A DNA stretch of 64,000 nucleotides from Caenibius tardaugens NBRC 16725 (GTDB lineage: Bacteria > Pseudomonadota > Alphaproteobacteria > Sphingomonadales > Sphingomonadaceae), in the NCBI RefSeq assembly GCF_003860345.1, contig NZ_CP034179.1:3704001-3768000 (forward strand), given 5' to 3'. Each line of letters begins with the position of its first letter. Within the stretch, counting starts at the first letter, position 1. Below the pieces are notes generated by a model. It saw only the letters and a program-made list of their open reading frames with translations. It made no database searches and had not been told where the DNA came from. A program made the translations under genes and the position numbers. Below are positions 35,035-43,520 of this stretch, piece after piece.

Positions 35035-37781
35035 CGGAAGCTGTCGCCCGCGTTTCGGGCGTGAGCCTGCATTACGGCAAGGTGCTGGCGCTCGATGATG
35101 TGAATCTTGAAATCCCCGCCGGGCGCATGGTGGCGATGATCGGCCCGGACGGCGTCGGCAAGTCCAGCCTGTTTTCCCTGATCGCGGGCGCGCGAGCCAT
35201 CCAGGAGGGCCGGGTCGAGGTGCTGGGCGGCGACATGGCCGAGGCCCGCCACCGCAACGCCGTGTGTCCGCGCATCGCCTATATGCCGCAGGGGCTGGGC
35301 AAGAACCTCTATCCTACGCTCTCCATCGACGAAAATCTCGAATTCTTCGGGCGGTTGTTCGGGCAGGACGCGGCCGAACGCGAGCGCCGCATTGCCGACC
35401 TCACCGAAAGCACGGGCCTCGCGCCGTTCCGCAAGCGCCCGGCGGGCAAGCTTTCGGGCGGCATGAAGCAGAAGCTCGGCTTGTGCTGCGCGCTCATCCA
35501 CGATCCCGATTTCCTGCTGCTGGATGAGCCGACAACCGGCGTCGATCCCATGTCGCGCGCGCAATTCTGGGATCTGATCGACCGCATCCGCGCGAACCGC
35601 CCGCACATGAGCGTGCTGGTCGCCACGGCCTATATGGAAGAGGCCGAACGCTTCGACTGGCTAATCGCGATGGACGCGGGAAAGGTGCTGGCCACCGGCA
35701 CCGCAGCCGACTTCTATGCACGCACCGGCGAACAGTCGCTGGAACAGGCGTTTATCTCGATGCTTCCCGAGGAGCGCCGCCGCGGGCACAAGCCGGTGGA
35801 GATTCCGCCGCGCAGCGACGGCGGCGAGGCCGAGATCGCCATCGAGGCGCAGGGGCTCACCATGCGTTTCGGTGATTTCACGGCAGTCGATCATGTCGAT
35901 TTTCGCATCGAGCGCGGCGAGATCTTTGGATTCCTCGGCTCCAACGGCTGCGGCAAGTCGACCACCATGAAGATGCTGACCGGCCTGCTGAAAGCCAGCG
36001 AAGGCCAGGCCTGGCTGTTCGGCCGCGAGGTCGAGAATGACGACATGGCGACGCGCCGGCGCGTTGGCTATATGAGCCAGGCCTTCTCGCTCTACTCGGA
36101 ACTGACGGTCCGGCAGAACCTCGAGCTGCATGCCCAGCTCTTCCATGTTCCCGCCGGGGAAGTGCCGGCCCGCGTGAGGGAAATGGCGCAGCGGTTCGGC
36201 CTGGATGGCATCATGGATGCGTTGCCCGGCGCCTTGCCGCTGGGCCAGCGCCAGCGGCTCAGCCTAGCCGTCGCCATGATCCACAAGCCGGAAATGCTGA
36301 TCCTGGATGAACCGACGTCCGGCGTCGATCCGATCGCGCGGGACCAGTTCTGGCAGATGATGATCGACCTGTCCCGGCGCGACAAGGTGACGATCTTCAT
36401 TTCCACGCACTTCATGAACGAAGCGGAGCGGTGCGACCGCATATCGCTGATGCATGCGGGCAAGGTGCTGGTCAGCGACACCCCCGCCGCCATTGTCGAG
36501 AACCGCGGCGCGGCGGACCTGGAAGAAGCGTTCATCGCCTATCTTCAGGATGCGAGCGGCGAGACGCCGACAGAAAAGAGGGACGATCCGGTTCCTGCGG
36601 GCGCGCCTGCCGCGGCCGATCAGGACATTTCGGCTGCACCGGCCCGCTCCCCATGGTTCATGCGGCGCCGGATGATGAGCTATGCCCGGCGCGAAGGGCT
36701 GGAATTGCGCCGCGATCCCATCCGCGCCACCCTGGCCCTGCTGGGCAGCGTCATCCTGATGTTCATCATGGGCTATGGCATCAGCATGGACGTGGAGGAC
36801 TTGCCGTTCGCCGTGCTGGACCGCGACGGCACGACCACCAGCGAGAACTACGTCCTCAACCTGGCCGGATCGCGCTATTTCATCGAACGGCCGCCGATCA
36901 CCGACTATAGCCAGTTGGACCGGCGGATGCGCTCGGGCGAACTGAGCGTGGCCCTGGAGATTCCGCCCAATTTCGCGCGCGACCTGCGCCGGGGCGTGCC
37001 GGTGCAGATCGGTGTATGGGTCGATGGCGCCATGCCGCAGCGGGCCGAGACCGTGCAAGGCTATGTCCAGGCCCTGCATGCCCACTGGCTCAGTGAAATG
37101 GCCGTGCAGGAAACAGGTGCGCGGCCATCGATGGGTCTCGTCAATATCGAGCTGCGCTATCGTTACAATCCGGACGTGAAAAGCCTTGTAGCCATCGCGC
37201 CGGCCGTGATTCCGATGATGCTGCTCTTGTTCCCGGCGATGCTGACGGCTTTGAGCGTGGTGCGGGAAAAGGAGCTGGGTTCCATCGTCAATTTCTACGT
37301 GACGCCGATCAGCAAGGTGGAATTCCTGCTGGGCAAGCAGCTTCCCTATGTCGCGCTCGCCATGCTGAACTATGTCTTGCTGGTGTTCCTCGCCGTCACG
37401 ATGTTCGGTGTGCCGTTGACGGGCAGTTTCCTCGCGATGACGCTGGGCGCTCTCTTCTATACGCTGTCGGCGACGGCCATCGGCCTGCTGTTCTCCATCT
37501 TCATGCGCAGCCAGATTGCCGCGATGTTCGCCACCGCCATCGGCACGATCCTGCCCGCCGTGCAGTTTTCCGGCCTGATCAACCCGGTGTCCTCGCTCGA
37601 GGGGGCGGGCGCGGTGATCGGATCGATATATCCCGCGACCTGGTTCGTCACCATCTGCCGCGGCGTCTTTTCCAAGGGGCTGGGCTTCGCCGACCTCTGG
37701 CCTGACCTTCTCGTGCTGTTCGCGACGTTTCCCGTCATCCTGGCGCTGTGTGTCGCGTTGCTGCGTAAGCAGGAGAGCTGA
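35031..37781 (+). CDS. rbbA: RbbA-type fused ABC transporter (two ATPase domains plus permease)
   Basis: Inner-membrane protein of 916 residues, close to the 911 of E. coli RbbA. The first ATPase domain has Walker A GPDGVGKS (38-45), signature LSGGMKQK and Walker [14 protein letters not shown]. The second has GSNGCGKS (about 302), a degenerate signature LPLGQRQR and [13 protein letters not shown]. From about residue 555 an ABC-2 permease follows with six membrane segments. E. coli RbbA has been linked to ribosomes, but the HlyD/OMF partners here favour export. The start at 35031 overlaps the adaptor stop. Confidence 0.92.
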   Translation: MTEAVARVSGVSLHYGKVLALDDVNLEIPAGRMVAMIGPDGVGKSSLFSLIAGARAIQEGRVEVLGGDMAEARHRNAVCPRIAYMPQGLGKNLYPTLSIDENLEFFGRLFGQDAAERERRIADLTESTGLAPFRKRPAGKLSGGMKQKLGLCCALIHDPDFLLLDEPTTGVDPMSRAQFWDLIDRIRANRPHMSVLVATAYMEEAERFDWLIAMDAGKVLATGTAADFYARTGEQSLEQAFISMLPEERRRGHKPVEIPPRSDGGEAEIAIEAQGLTMRFGDFTAVDHVDFRIERGEIFGFLGSNGCGKSTTMKMLTGLLKASEGQAWLFGREVENDDMATRRRVGYMSQAFSLYSELTVRQNLELHAQLFHVPAGEVPARVREMAQRFGLDGIMDALPGALPLGQRQRLSLAVAMIHKPEMLILDEPTSGVDPIARDQFWQMMIDLSRRDKVTIFISTHFMNEAERCDRISLMHAGKVLVSDTPAAIVENRGAADLEEAFIAYLQDASGETPTEKRDDPVPAGAPAAADQDISAAPARSPWFMRRRMMSYARREGLELRRDPIRATLALLGSVILMFIMGYGISMDVEDLPFAVLDRDGTTTSENYVLNLAGSRYFIERPPITDYSQLDRRMRSGELSVALEIPPNFARDLRRGVPVQIGVWVDGAMPQRAETVQGYVQALHAHWLSEMAVQETGARPSMGLVNIELRYRYNPDVKSLVAIAPAVIPMMLLLFPAMLTALSVVREKELGSIVNFYVTPISKVEFLLGKQLPYVALAMLNYVLLVFLAVTMFGVPLTGSFLAMTLGALFYTLSATAIGLLFSIFMRSQIAAMFATAIGTILPAVQFSGLINPVSSLEGAGAVIGSIYPATWFVTICRGVFSKGLGFADLWPDLLVLFATFPVILALCVALLRKQES

Positions 37782-37782
37782 T

Positions 37783-38907
37783 ATGCGCCACGCGGCCAAC
37801 ATCTACCGGCTCGGCATCAAGGAACTGCGCAGCCTGTGGCGCGATCCGATGATGCTGTTCCTGATCCTCTATTCGTTCTCGGTGGGGATCTACGTCGCGG
37901 CAACCGCCATGCCGGAAACGCTGCACAAGGCGCCTATCGCGATCGTCGATGAAGACCAGTCGCAGCTTTCCAGCCGGATAACCGGCGCCTTTTATCCGCC
38001 GCACTTCACGCCCCCTTCGATCGTGGGACTGAACGAAGTGGACAAGGGGCTGGATGCCGGGCGCTATACGTTCGCTCTCGACATCCCGCCCGATTTTCAG
38101 CGAGACGTACTTGCGGGACGCCAACCCGGCTTGCAGCTCAACGTTGACGCTACGCGGATGAGCCAGGCTTTCACGGGCGGCGGCTACATCCAGCAGATCG
38201 TGCAGGGCGAAGTTGCCGAATTCATGAAAGGCACGCGTGCGAGCACGCCGGTCCCGGTCGAGCTGGCGCTGCGCGTGCGGTTCAATCCTACGCTGGCGCA
38301 AAGCTGGTTCGGCGCGGTCATGGAAATCATCAACAGCGTCACCATGCTGTCGATCGTGCTGACGGGCGCGGCCCTGATCCGCGAGCGCGAGCACGGCACG
38401 ATCGAACACCTGCTAGTGATGCCGGTGACGCCGTTCGAGATCATGGCCAGCAAGGTCTGGGCCATGGGGCTCGTTGTCCTGGTCGCCTGCGCTTTCGCGC
38501 TTTTCGTGATGGTGGAAGGGGTACTGTCCGTTCCCGTCGAAGGGTCGATCGCGCTGTTCCTCGCCGGAGCGGGGCTGCACCTGTTCGCCACGACCTCCAT
38601 CGGCATCTTCATGGGGACGATCGCGCGCTCCATGCCGCAGTTCGGCTTGTTGCTGATGCTGGTGCTGCTGCCGTTGCAGATGCTGTCCGGCGGTTCGACG
38701 CCGCGCGAAAGCATGCCGGAGTTCGTCCAGACGGTCATGTTGGCCGCGCCCACCACCCATTTCGTGAAGATGGCGCAGGCCATCCTTTACCGGGGCGCGG
38801 GCTTTGACGTGGTCTGGCCCCAGTTCCTGGCTATCATTGCTATCGGCGCGATCTTCTTCGCCATTGCGTTGGCGCGGTTCCGGCGAACCATCGGCACGAT
38901 GGCGTGA
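37783..38907 (+). CDS. yhhJ: ABC-2 type permease (YhhJ-like)
   Basis: Inner-membrane permease of 374 residues with one N-terminal membrane helix, a periplasmic domain of about 140 residues and five C-terminal helices (LIREREHGTIEHLLVMPVTP is the conserved cytosolic loop). AGGAG at 37771 sets the start at 37783. It would pair with the permease part of RbbA to form the transport channel. It ends the operon unless the tiny frame at 38920 is also translated. Confidence 0.92.
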   Translation: MRHAANIYRLGIKELRSLWRDPMMLFLILYSFSVGIYVAATAMPETLHKAPIAIVDEDQSQLSSRITGAFYPPHFTPPSIVGLNEVDKGLDAGRYTFALDIPPDFQRDVLAGRQPGLQLNVDATRMSQAFTGGGYIQQIVQGEVAEFMKGTRASTPVPVELALRVRFNPTLAQSWFGAVMEIINSVTMLSIVLTGAALIREREHGTIEHLLVMPVTPFEIMASKVWAMGLVVLVACAFALFVMVEGVLSVPVEGSIALFLAGAGLHLFATTSIGIFMGTIARSMPQFGLLLMLVLLPLQMLSGGSTPRESMPEFVQTVMLAAPTTHFVKMAQAILYRGAGFDVVWPQFLAIIAIGAIFFAIALARFRRTIGTMA

Positions 38908-38919
38908 GGAGGCAGTCGA

Positions 38920-39075
38920 ATGTCAGAACACCAAATTGCGTGGGACATCGTAACGATGCTTCAGACTAACGATTGCCGAACGGTTCCGCGCAGGTTTCGC
39001 AGGAGAATAATACCGGCGGCGGTGTCGCGGATCCTGAGCCAGGTTTTCGAAACAGCGAATCCACGATTGCCCTAG
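38920..39075 (+). CDS. Possible 51-residue peptide after yhhJ
   Basis: A short frame starting MSEHQIAWDIVTMLQ and rich in Arg in the middle (RRFRRRI), ending at TAG 39073-39075. AGGAGG at 38907-38912, 7 nt before the ATG, is one of the strongest ribosome sites in the window. No motif is recognised. It may be a real small protein or the 5' stub of a lost gene. Confidence 0.4.
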   Translation: MSEHQIAWDIVTMLQTNDCRTVPRRFRRRIIPAAVSRILSQVFETANPRLP

Positions 39076-39085
39076 CAGCCTCACG

Positions 39086-39109
39086 CGTCAGCCATAGCGC
39101 TGGCTGACG
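39086..39109. promoter_or_regulatory. Inverted repeat upstream of luxR-type gene
   Basis: CGTCAGCC (39086-39093) is perfectly complementary to GGCTGACG (39102-39109), with 8 bases between, of which AGCGCT is itself palindromic. It lies 92 bp before the regulator ATG. No T tract follows, so an operator, possibly for the LuxR-type protein, is favoured over a terminator. Confidence 0.45.
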
Positions 39110-39201
39110 GCTGTGAATGCCCCCTATCTCCCATAGGTATCACAACGGCTTCTTCTGGCACGTTTGCCGGTGCACGGCCAACACAACCCAAGGAGGATGC
39201 C

Positions 39202-39993
39202 ATGTATGTCAATGCCAGAATGCGTGAGACACTCTCACGCTTCAATGCCGCTTCTTCAATGGAAGCGCTGCTCGCCGCCTTAGCTGATGCCGCCACGAAA
39301 ATGGGCTTCCCCTATGTCGCGATGATCCAACATGGCGGCCTCCCACGCTTGGTCGAACGGGCGCTGGTTATTACCAACTATCCGGCGGAGTTCGTGCGTT
39401 TCTACACCGAGAGCCACGCGTACGTCATCGATCCAGTCTATGAGGTGAGCCAGTTGCTGGACCGCCCGTTCAGCTGGGACGAGATTCCCGGTTATGTCGA
39501 TCTCACAGGCACACAATCAGCCCTGTTCGAAGAAGCGCGGCTGCATGGTCTCGTCCACGGTGTCACCGTGCCGCTCCACATACCGAGCGAATCCCATGCG
39601 TCTTGCACTTTCGCACGCGCGGAGCCGATCATGGCTTCGCCATCGCTACTGACGACGCTCCACATCGTCGCTGCCTTCGGGTTCAAGGCGGGCCTCAGAC
39701 TACATCATGCCTCGCGCGGACATGACGTACCCAGGCTCACGCGCCGCGAAGCTCAATGCACGGCATTGGTCGCCGTCGGCAAGAGCGATTGGGAGATCAG
39801 CCAGATACTCGGTCTGAGCGAGACCTCGGTGCGCTATTTCGTCTCCCACGCAAAGCAGCGTTACGGCGTCTACAAGCGCTCAGAGCTTGTCGCCAGGGCG
39901 CTCATCGACGCGCAGATCCTTCGAAACGACCAAGGGATCATTGAGGCTGGACCCCGCCGCCCGCGCCACAGGGCGAAACGGCGCAGTCCTTGA
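39202..39993 (+). CDS. LuxR-family regulator with autoinducer-binding domain (LuxR solo)
   Basis: Regulator of 263 residues: an autoinducer-binding domain (about 15-160) and a LuxR helix-turn-helix (LTRREAQCTALVAVGKSDWEI...SETSVRYFVSHAKQRYGV). Of the usual acyl-homoserine-lactone contact residues, Y68, D77 and W92 are present, but the Trp of YPxxW is Phe (F64). AAGGAGG sits 5 nt before the ATG. No luxI lies in the window. In related plasmids such proteins regulate transfer or respond to signals from other cells; the target genes here are unknown. Confidence 0.88.
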   Translation: MYVNARMRETLSRFNAASSMEALLAALADAATKMGFPYVAMIQHGGLPRLVERALVITNYPAEFVRFYTESHAYVIDPVYEVSQLLDRPFSWDEIPGYVDLTGTQSALFEEARLHGLVHGVTVPLHIPSESHASCTFARAEPIMASPSLLTTLHIVAAFGFKAGLRLHHASRGHDVPRLTRREAQCTALVAVGKSDWEISQILGLSETSVRYFVSHAKQRYGVYKRSELVARALIDAQILRNDQGIIEAGPRRPRHRAKRRSP

Positions 39994-40131
39994 CAGTCCT
40001 GTCGGTGTCGCCGTGTTGCGCATCCCGTCAATTGGCCCGCGAATCGCCATGCCTAGGGCGGATAAGTGTATTGACCTACGGTCGCACGATCCAGTTTGCC
40101 GAGCTCTGATAATGCCAAGCAAGGCTTAGCC

Positions 40132-40143
40132 AATTTCGAAATT
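40132..40143. promoter_or_regulatory. 12-bp palindrome upstream of abiEi
   Basis: AATTTCGAAATT is a perfect palindrome 34 bp before the abiEi ATG, in AT-rich DNA. AbiEi-type antitoxins autoregulate by binding inverted repeats in their promoter, so this is a candidate operator. The rest of the gap 39994-40131 holds nothing I recognise. Confidence 0.4.
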
Positions 40144-40177
40144 AATAAACTCGACAGTAGTTTCCCAATCTGTCAAA

Positions 40178-40972
40178 ATGCATAGCATGGCTTCGCAAAC
40201 ATTAGGAAAATTAAACCGGCTGCAACGGGATCTCCCAGAGAGCCTGCTGGTCGACGCGGCATGGATGGAAGCCCATGGTTACTCATCATCGCTGCGGAGC
40301 CAATATGTTCGCGCGGGATGGCTCGATAGCCCGACCCGGCGCGTCTATCGCCGCTCGCGTGGACCGCTCACCTGGGAACAGGCCGTTATCTCACTGCAAT
40401 CCCTGTTGGACCTGCCTTTGACAGTTGGCGGGCGCACAGCGCTCGAACAGCAGGGCTACGCTCATTATCTCTCCATAACGGTGCGCGAAGTCCATCTCTA
40501 TGGGCCAAGCCGGCCGCCGACATGGCTCGACAGCCTGCCACTCGATGTCTCGTTCCGCTGGCATAACAGCCTCCGGCTGTTTCCAGTCGACGGCGAGATT
40601 CCTCCCGAGCCTGCGCCCCGGATGTCCAGCACCGCCGGCACGACCTTGCCGATCCGCTGTTCGAGCAAGGAACGCGCCGTTCTCGAACTGCTCGATGAGC
40701 TTCCCCATGAGAGCTTCCATCAGGTCGACATGCTGATGGAAGGAATGAGCGACCTCAGCCCACGTCGCCTTCAGACACTTCTTGAGGCGTGCGCGAGCGT
40801 AAAAGTGAAGCGTCTCTTCCTCTTCTTCGCGGATCGCCATGGCCATGCCTGGCGTTCGAAGCTCGATGTTTCCCGCCTGGATCTCGGATCGGGCAAACGC
40901 GTCCTGGTCAAAGGAGGGAAGCTCGACCGGCGCTACAACATCACCGTGCCCTCCGACCTGGCGGGAGAATAG
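40178..40972 (+). CDS. abiEi: AbiEi-type antitoxin (type IV toxin-antitoxin)
   Basis: Cytosolic antitoxin of 264 residues. An N-terminal winged-helix (AWMEAHGYSSSLRSQYVRAGWL, followed by VYRRSRGPLTWEQAV) resembles the AbiEi DNA-binding domain, and the C-terminal domain is needed in the family to counter the toxin. The toxin gene starts 4 bp after its stop. ATG at 40178 or 40187 are both possible. In type IV systems antitoxin and toxin do not bind each other; the antitoxin also represses the operon. Confidence 0.87.
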   Translation: MHSMASQTLGKLNRLQRDLPESLLVDAAWMEAHGYSSSLRSQYVRAGWLDSPTRRVYRRSRGPLTWEQAVISLQSLLDLPLTVGGRTALEQQGYAHYLSITVREVHLYGPSRPPTWLDSLPLDVSFRWHNSLRLFPVDGEIPPEPAPRMSSTAGTTLPIRCSSKERAVLELLDELPHESFHQVDMLMEGMSDLSPRRLQTLLEACASVKVKRLFLFFADRHGHAWRSKLDVSRLDLGSGKRVLVKGGKLDRRYNITVPSDLAGE

Positions 40973-40976
40973 CTGT

Positions 40977-41897
40977 ATGGCGTTTCTCGACGGCTACCGG
41001 AGACAGGTCGCTCTTCTTCTGCGTGTTATGCCTCACGTCGCGAAGGAGGATATCTTCGCGCTGAAAGGCGGAACAGCGATCAATCTGTTCGTGCGTGACC
41101 TGCCGCGACTTTCGGTGGACATCGACCTCACCTATCTGCCGATCGAGGACCGCGCGACCTCGCTCGCCACGATCGATGCGGCGATGCTGCGGATCAAGGA
41201 ACGCATCGAGGAAGGACTGGTCGGAGCCAGGATTCATGCGTCGCGTTCCGCTGACGAAAAAATCGTCACCAAGCTCATCGTTCGTGCGGATGATGTGCAG
41301 ATCAAGATCGAGGTCACGCCAGTGTTGCGCGGGACGGTCTATGATCCCGTCGTTATGGGTGTCGTTCCCGCAGTCGAGGACGCCTTTGGTTTTGCTGAGA
41401 TTCAGGTGGTGTCCTTCGCCGATCTCTATGCGGGAAAAATCGTGGCGGCGCTCGACCGGCAGCACCCTCGCGACCTCTTCGACGTCCGCGACTTGCTGGC
41501 GAACGAAGGCGTCACAGACGATTTGCGACGTGCATTTCTCGTCTACCTCGCCAGCCATAATCGCCCGATGGCCGAGGTTCTCGCTCCCGCCCGTAAACCG
41601 CTCGCCGAGGAGTTCGAGCGCGGTTTCGTCGGAATGACTCACCAGCCGATCACTCTGGCGGAACTGGAATCAGCGCGTGAAGACATCATCGCGCGCATGG
41701 TTGCCGGGATGCCTGACACTCATCGGCAATTCCTTGTCGGCTTCAAGCGTGGTGAACCGGACTGGGCGCTTGCGGGCATTGATGAGGCGAGGCGACTGCC
41801 CGCGGTCTTGTGGAAGCAACGTAACCTGGACCGGTTGGACCCTGGCAAGAGGCAGGAGCTTGTTGCCGCGTTGGAGAAGCAATTGCTGCCGGGATAG
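40977..41897 (+). CDS. abiEii: AbiEii-type nucleotidyltransferase toxin
   Basis: Toxin of 306 residues with a DUF1814/AbiEii nucleotidyltransferase core: GGT (31-33) ... LSVDID (D48, D50), the IKIEV strand, and the AGKIVAALDRQHPRDLFDVRDL motif. Relatives add nucleotides to tRNA or bind GTP, causing reversible growth arrest and phage abortive infection. The start at 40977 is set by the gap to abiEi. The pair probably stabilises the element and may block phages. The 213 bp after its stop (41898-42110) contain no feature that I see. Confidence 0.92.
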   Translation: MAFLDGYRRQVALLLRVMPHVAKEDIFALKGGTAINLFVRDLPRLSVDIDLTYLPIEDRATSLATIDAAMLRIKERIEEGLVGARIHASRSADEKIVTKLIVRADDVQIKIEVTPVLRGTVYDPVVMGVVPAVEDAFGFAEIQVVSFADLYAGKIVAALDRQHPRDLFDVRDLLANEGVTDDLRRAFLVYLASHNRPMAEVLAPARKPLAEEFERGFVGMTHQPITLAELESAREDIIARMVAGMPDTHRQFLVGFKRGEPDWALAGIDEARRLPAVLWKQRNLDRLDPGKRQELVAALEKQLLPG

Positions 41898-42110
41898 GTC
41901 AGGCGCCCCTCCGACGCCTGCAGGTCAGCCTGTTTGCGGCGAGCAGCGCGGAAGGGTGGTGGTTAGGTGAAGTGCGGGAGCAGCGAGGAAAGGGTGGAGG
42001 TGATGGGAGAGGGAGCCGCTCGCGTTTGGGACCAGCAGGTACATTGAAGGCTTACGGTTCGACATGGATTTTGGCGGAATGGCCGGGCAATGTCTTTCCG
42101 CTAGCGCTGC

Positions 42111-42464
42111 CTATATTCTTGGTGATGCAGGCGCGCGAACATAGCGCACAGCGTGGTCGAGGCGCTCCGCCGCGTCGGCCTCGCTGATGCGGAGGCGGCG
42201 TGCGATCTGGCCAACGGTAAAGCCGTCATTGCGATGAAGGAACAAGGCCCGCATGGTCAGGTGCGGTAGATCGGTAAAAACAGAATCCCATACCTCGCCT
42301 TCTTCCCCCATCTTGCCCGACGACCCCATGACCCTCTCAATCACATCGTGGAGATCGGCAGCAGCGGGTTCCTGCAAGGCGTATAGGATCGCCAAGGACT
42401 GCTCCATCATTTCCAGCGCTTGTTCTTTCAATTCGTCGTTGCCCGGCTCGTTACCGCTCCCCAT
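42111..42464 (-). CDS. Sigma-70 region 4-like small DNA-binding protein
   Basis: Protein of 117 residues. The first 70 residues are acidic and helical (ELKEQALEMMEQSLAILYAL). The C-terminal 40 form a helix-turn-helix like sigma region 4.2 (MRALFLHRNDGFTVGQIARRL...SEADAAERLDHAVRYV). The ribosome site is the full anti-SD complement AAGGAGGTGA (42469-42478), 4-5 nt before the ATG, which predicts high translation. It has no region 2, so it is not a complete sigma factor; it may tune transcription of neighbouring genes. Confidence 0.7.
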   Translation of the reverse strand: MGSGNEPGNDELKEQALEMMEQSLAILYALQEPAAADLHDVIERVMGSSGKMGEEGEVWDSVFTDLPHLTMRALFLHRNDGFTVGQIARRLRISEADAAERLDHAVRYVRAPASPRI

Positions 42465-43061
42465 GCTCTCACCTCCTTCTTAGTTGCAGAGGAGCATGAC
42501 AGAAATCGCGGGATTTTCATCAACAACAACCCCCAACTTGGATATTGTTGTGCGCTGGCTTTTTGCGCGAAGGTGCCATGCGCTATTTTATGATTTCCGA
42601 GCCGTTAGCCGGACTTCAGATTTTGAAAACATCATGACTGCCAGCCTTACAGGTCGCGCCGCCGCTCGCATCAGCGGAGGTGCCGAGAATGGGGTTGCCC
42701 GGGGATGGAGATGCTCGAGATATGGAAAATGCACGGTCTCGTGCCGACCTTGTAAGTCATATGCCCAGCAGAAGCGGCTGAGACGCAGTCCGTGTTGGAC
42801 ACCGCAAAAGCTGTCCCAGCCGCGACATTTACCGGAACTGGCAAGAACGACCGTCATGCATTGACATTGGTGACGGTTATTGCGGCGGCGCCAATACCCT
42901 CTCTCTGGAATTGACGCCGCCACATCGATCCCTGTTCGCAAAGATGGGTCAATGCCGATAGATTAGAAGCGTTGTTCCCAATCGGTTTCCAGATCGAGCC
43001 GATTCACAAATGATGGAACACCGACAGAATTCTGCTATAGTCCTCCAGTGAGGATATAGCG
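42465..43061. other. 597-bp gap, AT-richer than its surroundings
   Basis: No convincing gene is found here; the frames at 42484-42864 (+) and 42588-42941 (-) have atypical composition and no motif. Near the right end AATCGG (42980-42985) and CCGATT (42999-43004) form an inverted repeat, and TATAGT at 43036-43041 is a possible -10 element for the gene at 43062. I see no obvious oriT nick site. Confidence 0.4.
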
Positions 43062-43520
43062 ATGAACAACGCCGCCCATATTCAAGCGCCCGAACCGGCA
43101 TCGCCTCGGCTGAAACCGTCCGATTGGCTCTGGCGTCCGTGGTACGCGAAGCTGTGGTGGTCGGCAATTCCGGTCTGGTGGATTGGCATGGCTACATCGA
43201 CCAGGATCGCGCCGCTTGAGGCGTTCTACGACAGTGCGGCGGCCGGTTTTCTCAACCTCCTGTTCTTTCCGATGACGGCACTCATGGTGCTTGGACTCGG
43301 CTATGTGCAGCAGTGGGTGGCCGGGTTTTCATCGACGGGCGAGGGTACGCCTGTGTCCGATGAAGCGGTGGCCAGAACCTCCAAAAGAATGTGGGAGGAA
43401 CATGAGCGAGGAATGGAAGACCTTCGTGCTGGCACCGATATATTCGATCCACGGTCGGGAGGTCTCTACATCGGCAACCCGCTGAGCCTTCAGCACCCTA
43501 GTCGGTTCTTCAAGCACTAA
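43062..43520 (+). CDS. Hypothetical membrane protein
   Basis: Protein of 152 residues with two hydrophobic segments (about 30-45, LWWSAIPVWWIGMA, and about 65-90, GFLNLLFFPMTALMVLGLGYV) and a charged C-terminal tail. GAGGA is 8 nt before the ATG. It is convergent with traG and overlaps its stop by 4 bp. Similar proteins at transfer-locus ends can be accessory or exclusion factors, but no motif supports a function here. Confidence 0.7.
   Translation: MNNAAHIQAPEPASPRLKPSDWLWRPWYAKLWWSAIPVWWIGMATSTRIAPLEAFYDSAAAGFLNLLFFPMTALMVLGLGYVQQWVAGFSSTGEGTPVSDEAVARTSKRMWEEHERGMEDLRAGTDIFDPRSGGLYIGNPLSLQHPSRFFKH

Noticed and set aside
36264-37802. 512-codon open frame on the minus strand
   Set aside because: Antisense to rbbA; Gln/His/Arg-rich shadow translation without motifs.
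42484-42864. 126-codon plus-strand frame
   Set aside because: No motif or good ribosome site, odd Cys/Arg/Ser-rich composition, and a competing antisense frame of equal quality.
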